The position numbers were made by a program, and so were the translations under genes. From Microbacterium helvum (GTDB taxonomy: Bacteria > Actinomycetota > Actinomycetes > Actinomycetales > Microbacteriaceae), in NCBI RefSeq assembly GCF_014779795.1, contig NZ_JACXZS010000007.1:62001-126000 (forward strand): a DNA stretch of 64,000 bases, written 5' to 3'. Below are positions 10,208-17,969 of the stretch, in pieces; position 1 is the stretch's first letter; each line of letters starts with the position of its first letter. Under the pieces are notes generated by a model. That model did not search any database. It was not told where the DNA came from and saw only the letters and a list, made by a program, of their open reading frames with translations.

Positions 10208-10213
10208 ATTCTG
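10208..10213 (-). promoter_or_regulatory. Possible leaderless -10 (CAGAAT)
   Basis: CAGAAT on the minus strand precedes the GTG at 10200 by 7 nt. It differs from TANNNT at the first base, so it is weaker than most in this window. Confidence 0.35.
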
Positions 10214-10267
10214 GCAGAGCGGGCGAGCACCCGCGCACGCGGATTCCGTGACTGCTCGGCCGGGCTG

Positions 10268-11053
10268 TCAGCCGCCGTACCGGCGGTCGCGCGACGTGAA
10301 GTCCCGGATCGCGCGCAGGAAGTCGACTTCGCGCAGATCCGGGCCCAGCGCCTCGACGAAGTAGAACTCGCTGTGCGCGGACTGCCACAGCAGGAAGTCG
10401 CTCAGCCTCTGCTCGCCGGATGTGCGGATGACGAGGTCGGGGTCCGGCTGACCGCCCGTGTAGAGGTGCTCGCCGATCTGCTCGGGAGTGAGGCTCGCGG
10501 CGAGGTCTTCGAGCGAGCCGCCCTCCTGCTGGTGCTGCGCGATGATGCTGCGCACCGCGTCGACGATCTCTCCTCGGCCGCCGTAGCCGACGGCGAGGTT
10601 GACGTGCATGCCGGGGTTGCCCTTCGTGCGCTCCTCGACGTCGGCGAGCACACGCGCGAGATCGGCCGGCAGCGCGTCGGCGCGGCCGACGTGCTTCACG
10701 CGCCAGTCGCGCTCGTGCGAGAGCTCGTCGGCCAGCTGCGCGATGATCTCGATGAGGTCGGACAGCTCGCGCGAGTCCCGCTTGCGCAGGTTGTCGTTGG
10801 ACAGGAGGTACAGCGAGACGACGCGGATGCCGACGTCGTCGCACCAGCGCAGGAACTCCTTCATCTTCGCGGCGCCGGCACGGTGGCCGTGCGCGGCGGA
10901 GTCGTAGCCGAGCTGCTTGGCCCAGCGACGGTTGCCGTCGATCATCATCGCGACATGGCGCGGAGCGGATGCCGGATCCAGCCGCCGGCGCAGACGGTTG
11001 ATGTAGAGGCGGTACAGGGGCCCCCTGCCCTCGTTCGTCTCGCCGCGCGCCAC
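10268..11053 (-). CDS. uppS: Isoprenyl (cis-polyprenyl) diphosphate synthase, UppS family
   Basis: A 261-aa cytoplasmic or membrane-associated cis-prenyltransferase that condenses isopentenyl diphosphate onto an allylic primer to make the polyprenyl carrier for peptidoglycan and other wall polymers. Signatures are AMMIDGNRRWAK with catalytic D39, HGHRAGA, and the C-terminal LVIRTSGEQRLSDFLLW and ALGPDLREVDF. Product chain length (short Z-FPP versus decaprenyl) cannot be assigned. The start is supported by TAGCGT 6 nt upstream of GTG. It is divergent from the hemolysin III gene. Confidence 0.94.
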   Translation of the reverse strand: MARGETNEGRGPLYRLYINRLRRRLDPASAPRHVAMMIDGNRRWAKQLGYDSAAHGHRAGAAKMKEFLRWCDDVGIRVVSLYLLSNDNLRKRDSRELSDLIEIIAQLADELSHERDWRVKHVGRADALPADLARVLADVEERTKGNPGMHVNLAVGYGGRGEIVDAVRSIIAQHQQEGGSLEDLAASLTPEQIGEHLYTGGQPDPDLVIRTSGEQRLSDFLLWQSAHSEFYFVEALGPDLREVDFLRAIRDFTSRDRRYGG

Positions 11054-11059
11054 ACGCCT

Positions 11060-11065
11060 ACGCTA
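11060..11065 (-). promoter_or_regulatory. Leaderless -10 for uppS (TAGCGT)
   Basis: TAGCGT on the minus strand, 6 nt before the GTG start at 11053. Confidence 0.55.
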
Positions 11066-11153
11066 CCCCGCACGAGGGCCTGTCCCTAGCGTGGCACCGA
11101 GTCCCGGCATCCCTGAGACCGAGTATGTTCCCCGCGCGGCATGCACCGGGTCC

Positions 11154-11159
11154 TACGCT
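11154..11159 (+). promoter_or_regulatory. Leaderless -10 for the hemolysin III gene (TACGCT)
   Basis: TACGCT followed by 6 nt and ATG at 11166. It decides between 11166 and in-frame codons further upstream. Confidence 0.55.
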
Positions 11160-11165
11160 GGGAGC

Positions 11166-11909
11166 ATGAGCCGCCGTCGCCGCCTTCCCCAGGCCCCCGA
11201 GGTCCCCGTGCTGCCGCTCATGGACGCGGCCGCCGTGGATGCGGCAGCGCCCGAGATCAAACCCAGCTGGCGCGGCTGGATCCACGCGGGCACCTTCCCG
11301 GTCGCGATCGCGGCCGGCATCGTGCTGATCGTGCTCGCGCAGGGTGCGCCGGCGAAGTGGGCCTCGGCCGTCTTCATGGCGACCTCGCTGCTGCTGTTCG
11401 GCAACTCGGCGCTCTACCACCGCTTCAACTGGAAGCCGAAGACCAAGGCGATCCTCAAGCGGATCGACCACGCCAACATCCTGCTGCTGATCGCCGGAAC
11501 GTACACGCCGATCGCGACGCTCGCGCTCCCGCCGCAGAAGGGGGCATTGCTGCTCATCCTGGTGTGGACGGGCGCCCTCCTCGGCATCCTGTTCCGCGTC
11601 TTCTGGATCAACGCGCCACGCTGGCTCTACGTCGCCCTGTACCTCGTGCTGGGCTGGGCGGCGGTCATGTACATCGTCGACCTGTTCCAGGCGAACGCGG
11701 CCATGATGATCCTCGTCATCATCGGCGGACTGCTCTACACCGGCGGCGCGGTTGTCTACGCGCTCAAGCGGCCCAATCCCTGGCCCGGCCACTTCGGATT
11801 CCACGAGATCTTCCACGTGTGCACCGTGCTGGCGTTCCTGTGCCACTGGACGGCGTGCCTGCTGATCGCGCTCGAACCGCTGTCGCCTTCGCTCGGGCTG
11901 CCCGGCTGA
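11166..11909 (+). CDS. Hemolysin III / PAQR family membrane protein (TrhA-like)
   Basis: A 247-aa integral membrane protein with about seven transmembrane helices. Conserved PAQR features are seen: SALYHRF in the first helical pair, RIDHANILLLIAGTYTP in the next, and the C-terminal HEIFH motif (GFHEIFHVCTVLAFLCHW), whose histidines are zinc ligands in the family. Bacterial homologues influence membrane lipid homeostasis; true haemolytic activity is not implied. The cytoplasmic N-terminus is about 40 residues. A hairpin follows the stop. Confidence 0.92.
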   Translation: MSRRRRLPQAPEVPVLPLMDAAAVDAAAPEIKPSWRGWIHAGTFPVAIAAGIVLIVLAQGAPAKWASAVFMATSLLLFGNSALYHRFNWKPKTKAILKRIDHANILLLIAGTYTPIATLALPPQKGALLLILVWTGALLGILFRVFWINAPRWLYVALYLVLGWAAVMYIVDLFQANAAMMILVIIGGLLYTGGAVVYALKRPNPWPGHFGFHEIFHVCTVLAFLCHWTACLLIALEPLSPSLGLPG

Positions 11910-11923
11910 GCGCAGCCGATCCG

Positions 11924-11949
11924 GCGTGCGGAGGCGGGATGCCGCACGC
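11924..11949. terminator. Bidirectional terminator hairpin
   Basis: GCGTGCGG pairs with CCGCACGC (8 bp, 10-nt loop) between the hemolysin III gene and the convergent gene whose stop begins at 11950. Confidence 0.6.
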
Positions 11950-12288
11950 TTAGCCGCGCGGTCGCTTCGGGTCCTCGCCCACGTCGTCGCCGGCAGCGTC
12001 GATCTGGTCGTCGTCGGTCTCGGTGGCCGCTGCGGCACGAGCAGCCTGCTGCTCGGCATCCAGCTCCTCACGGATGTCGGCGCGGACGCGGCCCCGACGG
12101 ATGCGCCGCATCATGTCCCAGACGAGCAGGATCACGGCGATGGCGACGAACGCTGTCGCGAGGAATCCGACCACGCCGGGTGTCACCAGGTCCGGGTCGA
12201 CCGGTGCGGTCGGGCTCGGCGTGGGCGTCGGACTCGCCGCCGCACCGACCAGCGCGGTGCTGACGAAGGCGGCGATCGCGTGATGCAT
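11950..12288 (-). CDS. Small membrane protein, unknown function
   Basis: A 112-aa protein I do not recognise. A hydrophobic N-terminus (MHHAIAAFVSTALVGAAA) resembles a signal sequence and is followed by a Thr/Pro linker (SPTPTPSPTAP). A second hydrophobic helix comes next (about residues 38-58), then a basic stretch (MMRRIRRGRVRADIREEL) and an acidic tail. The likely topology places the tail in the cytoplasm. The ATG at 12288 is chosen because AGGA sits upstream and the signal-like segment starts there; the frame is open to 12348. Confidence 0.65.
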   Translation of the reverse strand: MHHAIAAFVSTALVGAAASPTPTPSPTAPVDPDLVTPGVVGFLATAFVAIAVILLVWDMMRRIRRGRVRADIREELDAEQQAARAAAATETDDDQIDAAGDDVGEDPKRPRG

Positions 12289-12416
12289 GAGGGTCCTCGC
12301 TCCGCCCGCTCGCACGGGCACGGTCATCGGCGATGCCCGGAAGCGCATAGCCTGGAGTTCCAGCCTAATCTTCCGGCCGATCCGCGACGGACGGCCGCGG
12401 CGACGAGAGGAGCGGC

Positions 12417-12815
12417 ATGACCACCCAGGACATGCTCGACGACCGCTACGGCCGTCGTCGCTCCCCCGCCCGTCGCTGGCTGATCGGCGGCGGCATCGCC
12501 CTGGCCGTGGCCGTCGTGGGCCTCTTCGGCTGGTTCACCGTGAGCGGCGCGCTCGATGACGTCGACTCGGACACGACCGCGTTCGAGGTCGTCGACCAGC
12601 ACTCGGTCTCGCTCGGGTTCCAGATCACCTCGCCGCCCGGATCCGCGGTCGCGTGCGCCATCGAGGCGCAGGACCAGGAGCACGGCATCGTGGGGTGGCG
12701 GGTCGTCGAGATCCCCGCCTCCGAACAGCACTCCAGGGCATTCCGAGAGGTCATCCCCACGACAGACCTCGCGACGACCGGATTCGTCAACTCCTGCTGG
12801 GTGATCCCGAGCTGA
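12417..12815 (+). CDS. DUF4307 single-pass membrane protein
   Basis: A 132-aa protein of the actinobacterial DUF4307 family; no function is established. The cytoplasmic N-terminus carries DDRYGRRRSPARRW, one transmembrane helix spans about residues 22-43, and an extracytoplasmic beta-rich domain follows with two cysteines (VACAIEAQ and NSCWVIPS) that could form a disulfide. A GAGAGGAG ribosome site lies 6 nt before the ATG. The gene lies directly upstream of greA on the same strand, a neighbourhood I believe is common in actinobacteria. Confidence 0.85.
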   Translation: MTTQDMLDDRYGRRRSPARRWLIGGGIALAVAVVGLFGWFTVSGALDDVDSDTTAFEVVDQHSVSLGFQITSPPGSAVACAIEAQDQEHGIVGWRVVEIPASEQHSRAFREVIPTTDLATTGFVNSCWVIPS

Positions 12816-12864
12816 CATCCTCCACCGTGCGGCGCGACGTTTTGCCTGGCCGCGCCGGGTGACG

Positions 12865-12870
12865 TAGTCT
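12865..12870 (+). promoter_or_regulatory. -10 element of the greA promoter (TAGTCT)
   Basis: TAGTCT would give a transcript start near 12877 and a leader of about 70 nt, unlike the leaderless genes around it. Confidence 0.45.
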
Positions 12871-12882
12871 GGCGTCAGACAT

Positions 12883-12919
12883 CGAACAATCGCGCCCTGG
12901 CCGTGAGCCGGGGCGTTCG
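12883..12919 (+). promoter_or_regulatory. Hairpin in the greA 5' leader
   Basis: A 9-bp stem (12893-12901 with 12907-12915, one T-G pair, loop CGTGA) is extended by CGAA/TTCG at 12883-12886 and 12916-12919, with a 6-nt bulge on the 5' side. It is followed by GGTTTATCC and then a purine-rich ribosome site before GTG 12950. It could act as an attenuator or mRNA stabiliser. Confidence 0.4.
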
Positions 12920-12949
12920 GTTTATCCCCCGGACCCCAAGGAGTCAGCC

Positions 12950-13441
12950 GTGTCCAACGATGCACCCGTGACGTTCCTCACGCAGGACGCATACGACCGT
13001 CTGGCCGCCGAGCTCGAGCAGCTCTCGACGACCGGTCGCGAAGAGATCGCCAAGCGCATCGAGGCCGCCCGCGAAGAGGGCGACCTGAAAGAGAACGGCG
13101 GCTACCACGCCGCCAAGGACGAGCAGGGCAAGCAGGAGGCGCGCATCCGCACCCTCCAGCAGCTCCTGAAGACCGCCACCGTGAGCGAGGCGCCTGAGAG
13201 CAACGGCGTCGTGGAGCCCGGCACCGTCATCACCGCGATCGTCGCCGGCGGCGAAGAGGTCTTCCTGCTCGGCAACCGCGAGATCGCCGTCGGCTCGGAG
13301 CTCGACGTCTACAGCGAGGCCTCGCCGCTCGGCACCGCGATCCTCGGCCGCAAAGAGGGCGAGAAGACGTCCTACACCGCCCCCAACGGTCGCGAGATCG
13401 CGGTCGAGATCGTCAAGGTCGAGACCTACAACGGCCAGTGA
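12950..13441 (+). CDS. greA: Transcription elongation factor GreA
   Basis: A 163-aa RNA polymerase secondary-channel factor that stimulates cleavage of backtracked RNA. The N-terminal antiparallel coiled coil contains LENGGYHAAKDEQGKQEARI (residues about 44-64) with the acidic tip, and a C-terminal FKBP-like domain ends in VEIVKVETYNGQ. The GTG start has an AAGGAGTCAGCC ribosome site. Unlike many neighbours it has a long leader containing a hairpin, which suggests control after initiation; GreA leaders are autoregulatory in some bacteria. Confidence 0.95.
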   Translation: MSNDAPVTFLTQDAYDRLAAELEQLSTTGREEIAKRIEAAREEGDLKENGGYHAAKDEQGKQEARIRTLQQLLKTATVSEAPESNGVVEPGTVITAIVAGGEEVFLLGNREIAVGSELDVYSEASPLGTAILGRKEGEKTSYTAPNGREIAVEIVKVETYNGQ

Positions 13442-13447
13442 CACGTC

Positions 13448-13482
13448 CGGCCGGCGGGTGAGCACCGCTCAGCCGCCGGCCG
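13448..13482. terminator. Bidirectional terminator between greA and ilvA
   Basis: CGGCCGGCGG pairs with CCGCCGGCCG, continued after a G-G mismatch by TGAGC/GCTCA with loop ACC. The stem is about 15 bp, followed by TTCCTTC. Confidence 0.75.
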
Positions 13483-13491
13483 TTCCTTCGG

Positions 13492-14742
13492 CTAATCCAG
13501 CACGACGGTCGGGCTGAACCCGGCCTCTTCGAGCACCGAGATGACGTGGGCGCGGTGCTCCTCGCCGCGCGTCTCGACGCTCAGCTGCAGGATCACCTCA
13601 CTGATCTGCAGGCCCTGGCCGTGGCGCGTGTGCAGCACCTCGATGACGTTCGCCCCGGCGATCGCCAGCAGGTCCGAAACGCGCGCGAGCTGCCCCGGGC
13701 GGTCCGGCAGCGGGATCCGCAGCGTCATATACCGACCGGATGCCGCCAACCCGTGTGCGACGACGCGCTGCAGCAGCAGCGGGTCGATGTTGCCGCCCGA
13801 CAGCACGGTCACGGTGGGCCCGGTCGCGACGACCTTGCCGGCGAGGATCGCGGCCACGCCGACGGCGCCCGCCGGCTCGACGACCTGCTTCGCGCGCTCC
13901 AGCAGCACGAGCAGGGCGCGCGCGATGTCGTCCTCCGACACCGTGACGATCTCGTCGACGAGGTCGCGGATCATCTCGAACGGCAGATCGCCCGGACGCG
14001 CCACCGCGATGCCGTCGGCGATCGTCGGAGTCGTGGGCACGTCGACGGGGTGTCCTGCCACCAGCGAGGGCGGGTAGGCGGCCGAGTTCTCGGCCTGCAC
14101 GCCGATGATCCGCACCGTGCGCCCCTCAGCCGCCGCGCGGGCCTTGGCGGCCGCAGCGACGCCCGCGATCAGCCCGCCGCCGCCGATGCCCAGCACGATC
14201 GTGTCGAGATCGGGCACCTCGTCCATCAGCTCGAGACCGAGGGTGCCCTGCCCGGCGATCACGTCCGGGTGGTCGAAGGGGTGGATGAACACGGCCCCGG
14301 TGCGCTCGGCGAACTCGGCTGCCAGGCGCAGGGGGGTCTCGACGGTGGCACCCTCGAGCACGACGTCTGCGCCGTAGCCCCGGGTCGCGAGCAGCTTCGG
14401 CACGGGCACGCCCAGCGGCATGAAGATCGTCGCGGGGATCCCGAGCGCTTTCGCCGCGAGGGCGACGCCCTGCGCGTGATTGCCGGCAGAGGCGGCGACG
14501 ACACCGCGCTCACGCTCTTCGGGGGTCAGGCGCGAGAGCCGGTACGTCGCACCGCGGATCTTGAACGAGCCGGTGCGCTGCAGGTTCTCGAGCTTCAGGT
14601 GCACCGGCACCCCCAGCAGATCGGACAGGTGCTGCGATTCGTCGATCGGCGTGTGGGTGATCACGCCTTCGAGGGTGGTTGCGGCATCCTCGAAATCCGC
14701 CAGAGTGGGACGATGTGCGACGGACGAGGGGGGCGTGCTCAC
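13492..14742 (-). CDS. ilvA: Threonine ammonia-lyase (threonine dehydratase)
   Basis: A 416-aa PLP enzyme that deaminates L-threonine to 2-oxobutanoate, feeding isoleucine synthesis or catabolism. PLP lysine K61 lies in SFKIRGATYR; GIGGGGLIAG is the phosphate-binding loop. A single C-terminal ACT-like domain (MTLRIPLPDRPGQLARVSDL) gives the 400-aa form seen in actinobacteria, shorter than E. coli IlvA with its two regulatory domains. The GTG start overlaps the stop of the upstream permease (GTGA) and follows AGGAGA, so the two are coupled. Confidence 0.93.
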   Translation of the reverse strand: MSTPPSSVAHRPTLADFEDAATTLEGVITHTPIDESQHLSDLLGVPVHLKLENLQRTGSFKIRGATYRLSRLTPEERERGVVAASAGNHAQGVALAAKALGIPATIFMPLGVPVPKLLATRGYGADVVLEGATVETPLRLAAEFAERTGAVFIHPFDHPDVIAGQGTLGLELMDEVPDLDTIVLGIGGGGLIAGVAAAAKARAAAEGRTVRIIGVQAENSAAYPPSLVAGHPVDVPTTPTIADGIAVARPGDLPFEMIRDLVDEIVTVSEDDIARALLVLLERAKQVVEPAGAVGVAAILAGKVVATGPTVTVLSGGNIDPLLLQRVVAHGLAASGRYMTLRIPLPDRPGQLARVSDLLAIAGANVIEVLHTRHGQGLQISEVILQLSVETRGEEHRAHVISVLEEAGFSPTVVLD

Positions 14743-15929
14743 GAACGGGTTCTCCTGGGTCGGGGGACGGTGCTCCAGATGAAGTCGCCGGTGGGTCTCT
14801 GGCCGGTCAGCCACGAGCGTTCGCCGATGTACACCGCCACGACGTTGACGAAGGCGGCGAGAGGGACGGCGAAGAGGGCTCCCGGGATGCCGGCGATCAT
14901 CGCTCCCCCGGCGACCACCAGCACGACCGCCAGCGGGTGGACCTTGACGGCCGATCCCATCAGGAGGGGCTGCAGGACGTGTCCTTCCAGCTGCTGCACG
15001 CCGAGCACGACCACGAGCATCCACAGGGCGATCCAGGGACCGTTGTAGACGAGCGCGAGGAAGACGGCCACGGTGCCCGTGACCACGGCCCCGACGATCG
15101 GCACGAACGCGCCGAGGAACACCAGCACGGCGACCGGGATGGCCAGCGGCACCCCCAGCAGCGCCGCGCCCAGGCCGATGCCGACGGCGTCGATGGTGGC
15201 GACCAGCAGCTGCGTCCGGGCGTAGTTGACCACGGTGATCCAGCCCGCACGCCCGGCGCCGTCGGCCGCGGGACGCGCCTTCTTCGGGAAGAGACGGAGC
15301 GTCCAGCGCCAGATGCCGCCGCCGTCGGCGAGGAGGCACAGCAGGATGAACAGCGCGAGCACGGCGCCCGTGGCGACGTGGCCGATCGTCGTGCCGATCG
15401 CGAGGGCGCCGGACCACAGCAGCTCGGCCTGCTCCCGCAGGAACGCACCAGCCGCCGTCAGCCAGTCATTGATGTCCTTCTCGGAGATGTCGAACGGCCC
15501 GCTCAGCAGATACTGCCGGAACTGCTCGACCGCGGCCTCGGTGCTCGCCTGCACCGAGTCCCACTGCGTCACGATCTGCCACACCACGAGCCACAGGAGC
15601 CCGGTGACGATGGCGAGCGTGCCGACGACAGAGATGACGATCGCGAGCCAGCGCGGGACGTGATGGCGCAGCAGCCAGGCGAAAGCAGGCCACAGCAGGG
15701 CGGTGATGAGGATCGCGACGAGGAGCGGGATGACCAGCAGCTTCAGCTGGATGACGAGCCACACGGCCACGCCGATCGCCGCGGCCAGCACCAGGAAGCG
15801 CCACGCGTAGGCGGTGGCGACCCTCAGGCCGTGGGGTACCGCCTCGGAGGTCTCGGTCGAGACGACCCTGCTGCGATCGCGGATCGCGTCGAACAGCGAG
15901 CCTCTGGGCTTGTCATCGGAGCCGCTCAT
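14739..15929 (-). CDS. AI-2E family transporter
   Basis: A 396-aa polytopic membrane protein of the AI-2E/PerM family. About eight hydrophobic segments are visible, with an extracytoplasmic loop of some 100 residues after the first three (ASTEAAVEQFRQYLLSG region). A conserved second half contains LVYNGPWIALWMLVVV and LEGHVLQPLLMGSAVKVHP. The family includes exporters and Na+/H+ antiporters, so the substrate is open. The ATG at 15929 follows GAGGAGAAGGTGCG. Its coding end overlaps ilvA, hinting at amino acid or small-metabolite export, which is inference. Confidence 0.88.
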   Translation of the reverse strand: MSGSDDKPRGSLFDAIRDRSRVVSTETSEAVPHGLRVATAYAWRFLVLAAAIGVAVWLVIQLKLLVIPLLVAILITALLWPAFAWLLRHHVPRWLAIVISVVGTLAIVTGLLWLVVWQIVTQWDSVQASTEAAVEQFRQYLLSGPFDISEKDINDWLTAAGAFLREQAELLWSGALAIGTTIGHVATGAVLALFILLCLLADGGGIWRWTLRLFPKKARPAADGAGRAGWITVVNYARTQLLVATIDAVGIGLGAALLGVPLAIPVAVLVFLGAFVPIVGAVVTGTVAVFLALVYNGPWIALWMLVVVLGVQQLEGHVLQPLLMGSAVKVHPLAVVLVVAGGAMIAGIPGALFAVPLAAFVNVVAVYIGERSWLTGQRPTGDFIWSTVPRPRRTRS

Positions 15930-16024
15930 TCGCACCTTCTCCTCATCCGCCCAGTCTAGGCGCGTCACATTCCGCGGCGGCCATGAACCCCCGCCCGGAA
16001 GGGCGGCGCGCCCGAGTCCCCGCC

Positions 16025-16120
16025 GTGCGATGCGCTGAGCCTGCCGAAGTGCGATGCGCTGAGCCTGCCGAAGTGCGATGCGCTGAGCCTGCCGAAGTGC
16101 GATGCGCTGAGCCTGCCGAA
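16025..16120. repeat. Four perfect tandem copies of a 24-bp unit
   Basis: Units start at 16025, 16049, 16073 and 16097. Each contains GTGCGATGCGCTGAG followed by CCTGCCGAA, and all four are identical. The array fills most of the 221-bp gap between the divergent AI-2E and YcaQ-like genes and ends 17 nt before the TACTGT element of the latter. The core CTGAGCCTGCCGAAG differs by one base from the dispersed element found at 48420 and 60914. Confidence 0.97.
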
Positions 16121-16137
16121 GTGTCGGAGGTCACGAC

Positions 16138-16143
16138 TACTGT
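16138..16143 (+). promoter_or_regulatory. Leaderless -10 for the first YcaQ-like gene (TACTGT)
   Basis: TACTGT followed by 7 nt and GTG at 16151. It places the start downstream of the tandem repeat, so the repeat is promoter-region DNA rather than coding. Confidence 0.55.
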
Positions 16144-16150
16144 GGCGCCC

Positions 16151-17458
16151 GTGAGGTCCACACTCAGCGCCGCAGAAGCCCGGCGGGTCGCGCTCGCCGC
16201 CCAGGGGTTCGCCCGGCCGCGCCCCGACGTCGCCGGCACCCGTCAGCTCAACGCCGCGCTCATGCGCATGGCGACGCTGCAGATCGATTCCGTCAACGTC
16301 TTCGCGCGCTCGCACTACATGCCGCTGTTCGCCCGAGTGGGCGCGTACGACCCCCGGGCCCTCGACCGCCTGCTGTTCGCCCGGCGCGCGCCGTACGTCG
16401 AGTACTGGGCGCACGTGGCGGCCTTCATCCCGGCAGCGGACTGGGGCCTCTTCCGCTTCCGCATGGACGCGCTGCGCGACAAGTACGGCAGCAAGCCCGG
16501 CGGGTGGTTCGACACGAACCGCGACATCGTCGACTGGGTGCGTGCAGAGCTCGCAGATCGCGGCCCGCTGCGGCCCGCGCAGATCGAGCACGATGCGAAG
16601 AAGGGCGCCCGCGGCCCGTGGTGGGACTGGGACGTGGTCAAGCACGCACTGGAGCACCTGTGGCTCTTCGGCGAGGTCGCCATCGCCGGACGGCGCGGCT
16701 TCGAACGACGCTACGCGCTGGCCGGGCAGGTCATCCCGGAGGAGGCCCTCAACGCCGACATCGCGCGCGAGGACGCCGTGCGCGAGCTCGTCTCCCGCGC
16801 CGCACGCGCGTACGGCGTCTCGACGGCCGCAGACCTCGCCGACTACTGGCGCATCGCCGACCGCAAGGCCGTGCTGGCGGCCGTCGGCGATCTCGTCGAC
16901 GCCGGCGAGCTTCAGCCGGTCACGGTAGAAGGGTGGACGAGCGCCGGGCGCCCGTCGCCGGCGTGGATGCACCGCGACGCGACGGTGCCGCGGCGCATCG
17001 ACGCGGCGGCGATCCTCACGCCCTTCGACCCGGTCGTGTGGTTCCGCGACCGGGCTGAACGACTGTTCGACTTCGAGTACCGCATCGAGATCTACACGCC
17101 CGCACCCAAGCGGCGGTACGGGTACTACTCGCTGCCCGTCCTCATCGGCGACGACATCGTCGGCCGCGTCGATCTGAAAGCCGATCGAGCCGCCTCGACT
17201 CTGCGGGTGCAGTCGGCATGGTGGGAGCCCTCGCGCCCTCAGGAGGCGGCGACGCTCCTCGCGGATCAGCTGCGGCTGGCGGCCTCCTGGCAGGGGCTGG
17301 AGCAGATCTCGGTCTCGCAGTGGGGCGACGCGACAGCAGATCTCGCGCTCGTGCTCCCCGAGGCGACGAGGCATGAGGCCGGGCCGTCGGCACCCGTCCC
17401 GCTCGCCGACGACGAGCCCGACGCCGGCGAGCTCGCCGCCGAGGAACTCACGGGTTAA
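16151..17458 (+). CDS. YcaQ/HTH_42 winged-helix protein, paralogue 1
   Basis: A 435-aa protein of the HTH_42 (winged helix DNA-binding) family that includes the interstrand-crosslink glycosylases YcaQ/AlkX. N-terminal features are LSAAEARRVALAAQGF, LQIDSVNVFARSHYMPLFAR and a central FIPAADWGLFRFRM region; the C-terminal half has LTPFDPVVWFRDRAERLFDFEYRIEIY and RYGYYSLPVLIGD. A DNA repair role is inferred from family. The frame is open to 15983 through the tandem repeat, but the leaderless GTG at 16151 is the better start. A second, more distant paralogue is at 17970. Confidence 0.85.
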   Translation: MRSTLSAAEARRVALAAQGFARPRPDVAGTRQLNAALMRMATLQIDSVNVFARSHYMPLFARVGAYDPRALDRLLFARRAPYVEYWAHVAAFIPAADWGLFRFRMDALRDKYGSKPGGWFDTNRDIVDWVRAELADRGPLRPAQIEHDAKKGARGPWWDWDVVKHALEHLWLFGEVAIAGRRGFERRYALAGQVIPEEALNADIAREDAVRELVSRAARAYGVSTAADLADYWRIADRKAVLAAVGDLVDAGELQPVTVEGWTSAGRPSPAWMHRDATVPRRIDAAAILTPFDPVVWFRDRAERLFDFEYRIEIYTPAPKRRYGYYSLPVLIGDDIVGRVDLKADRAASTLRVQSAWWEPSRPQEAATLLADQLRLAASWQGLEQISVSQWGDATADLALVLPEATRHEAGPSAPVPLADDEPDAGELAAEELTG

Positions 17459-17461
17459 CGT
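17456..17461 (+). promoter_or_regulatory. Leaderless -10 (TAACGT) overlapping an upstream stop codon
   Basis: TAACGT sits 7 nt before GTG 17469, and its first three bases are the TAA stop codon of the preceding YcaQ-like gene. Confidence 0.5.
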
Positions 17462-17468
17462 TGCAGGC

Positions 17469-17963
17469 GTGAAGCGCAGCGTGATCGTCGGAGGCGTTCT
17501 CGCCGGCGCGGTGGTGCTCGTGCTCGCCGGCGTCGCCTGGTGGCTGGTGTCGGCGGACCAGCCCAGGCCCGCCGCACCCACGACCGCCGCGTCGTCGACC
17601 GTCACGCCGTCCGCCCAGCCCGCTGTCGACCTCCCGACGGCCGTGGAGCGCCAGCTCCACGCGTACGCGGACGCCTGCACGCAGCCTGCGACCACGGTGC
17701 CGGACCACTGCGGCATCGTCATCCCGTGGGCGGCCGACCTCGCGGAGCTCACCGGAGTCGCCTTTCGCATCGAGCAGCGTCCGACCGTCGCGATCTCGCC
17801 CGACAGCAGCTCGTTCGACGCGACCGGAGGGGTGCTCGTCGCCACGGTCACCGGTACGACACGCGATGGCGCGACGGCCACGTTCACCTATCGCACCGAC
17901 ACCTGGACGCTGCGTGGCGACATCGACGATGAGGACGGCCGGATCGTCGTCAGCGTGCGTTAG
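17469..17963 (+). CDS. Single-pass membrane protein, unknown function
   Basis: A 164-aa protein I do not recognise. An N-terminal transmembrane helix (about residues 4-27, GGVLAGAVVLVLAGVAWWLV) is followed by an Ala/Thr/Pro linker and an extracytoplasmic domain. That domain has two cysteines (YADACTQPA and PDHCGIVIPW) that may pair and a beta-rich C-terminus (TWTLRGDIDDEDGRIVVSVR). The layout resembles small actinobacterial secreted-anchor proteins. It starts 10 nt after the first YcaQ-like gene and ends 6 nt from the convergent second one, so no terminator fits between. Confidence 0.7.
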   Translation: MKRSVIVGGVLAGAVVLVLAGVAWWLVSADQPRPAAPTTAASSTVTPSAQPAVDLPTAVERQLHAYADACTQPATTVPDHCGIVIPWAADLAELTGVAFRIEQRPTVAISPDSSSFDATGGVLVATVTGTTRDGATATFTYRTDTWTLRGDIDDEDGRIVVSVR

Positions 17964-17969
17964 GCACGA

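Noticed and set aside
16025..16120. CRISPR array
   Set aside because: The 24-bp copies are directly adjacent with no spacers between them, and no cas genes are present.
15983..16150. In-frame N-terminal extension of the YcaQ-like protein reading RCAEPAEV four times
   Set aside because: The extension is only open because the repeat length is a multiple of 3. The leaderless -10 and GTG at 16151 and the family N-terminus fit better.
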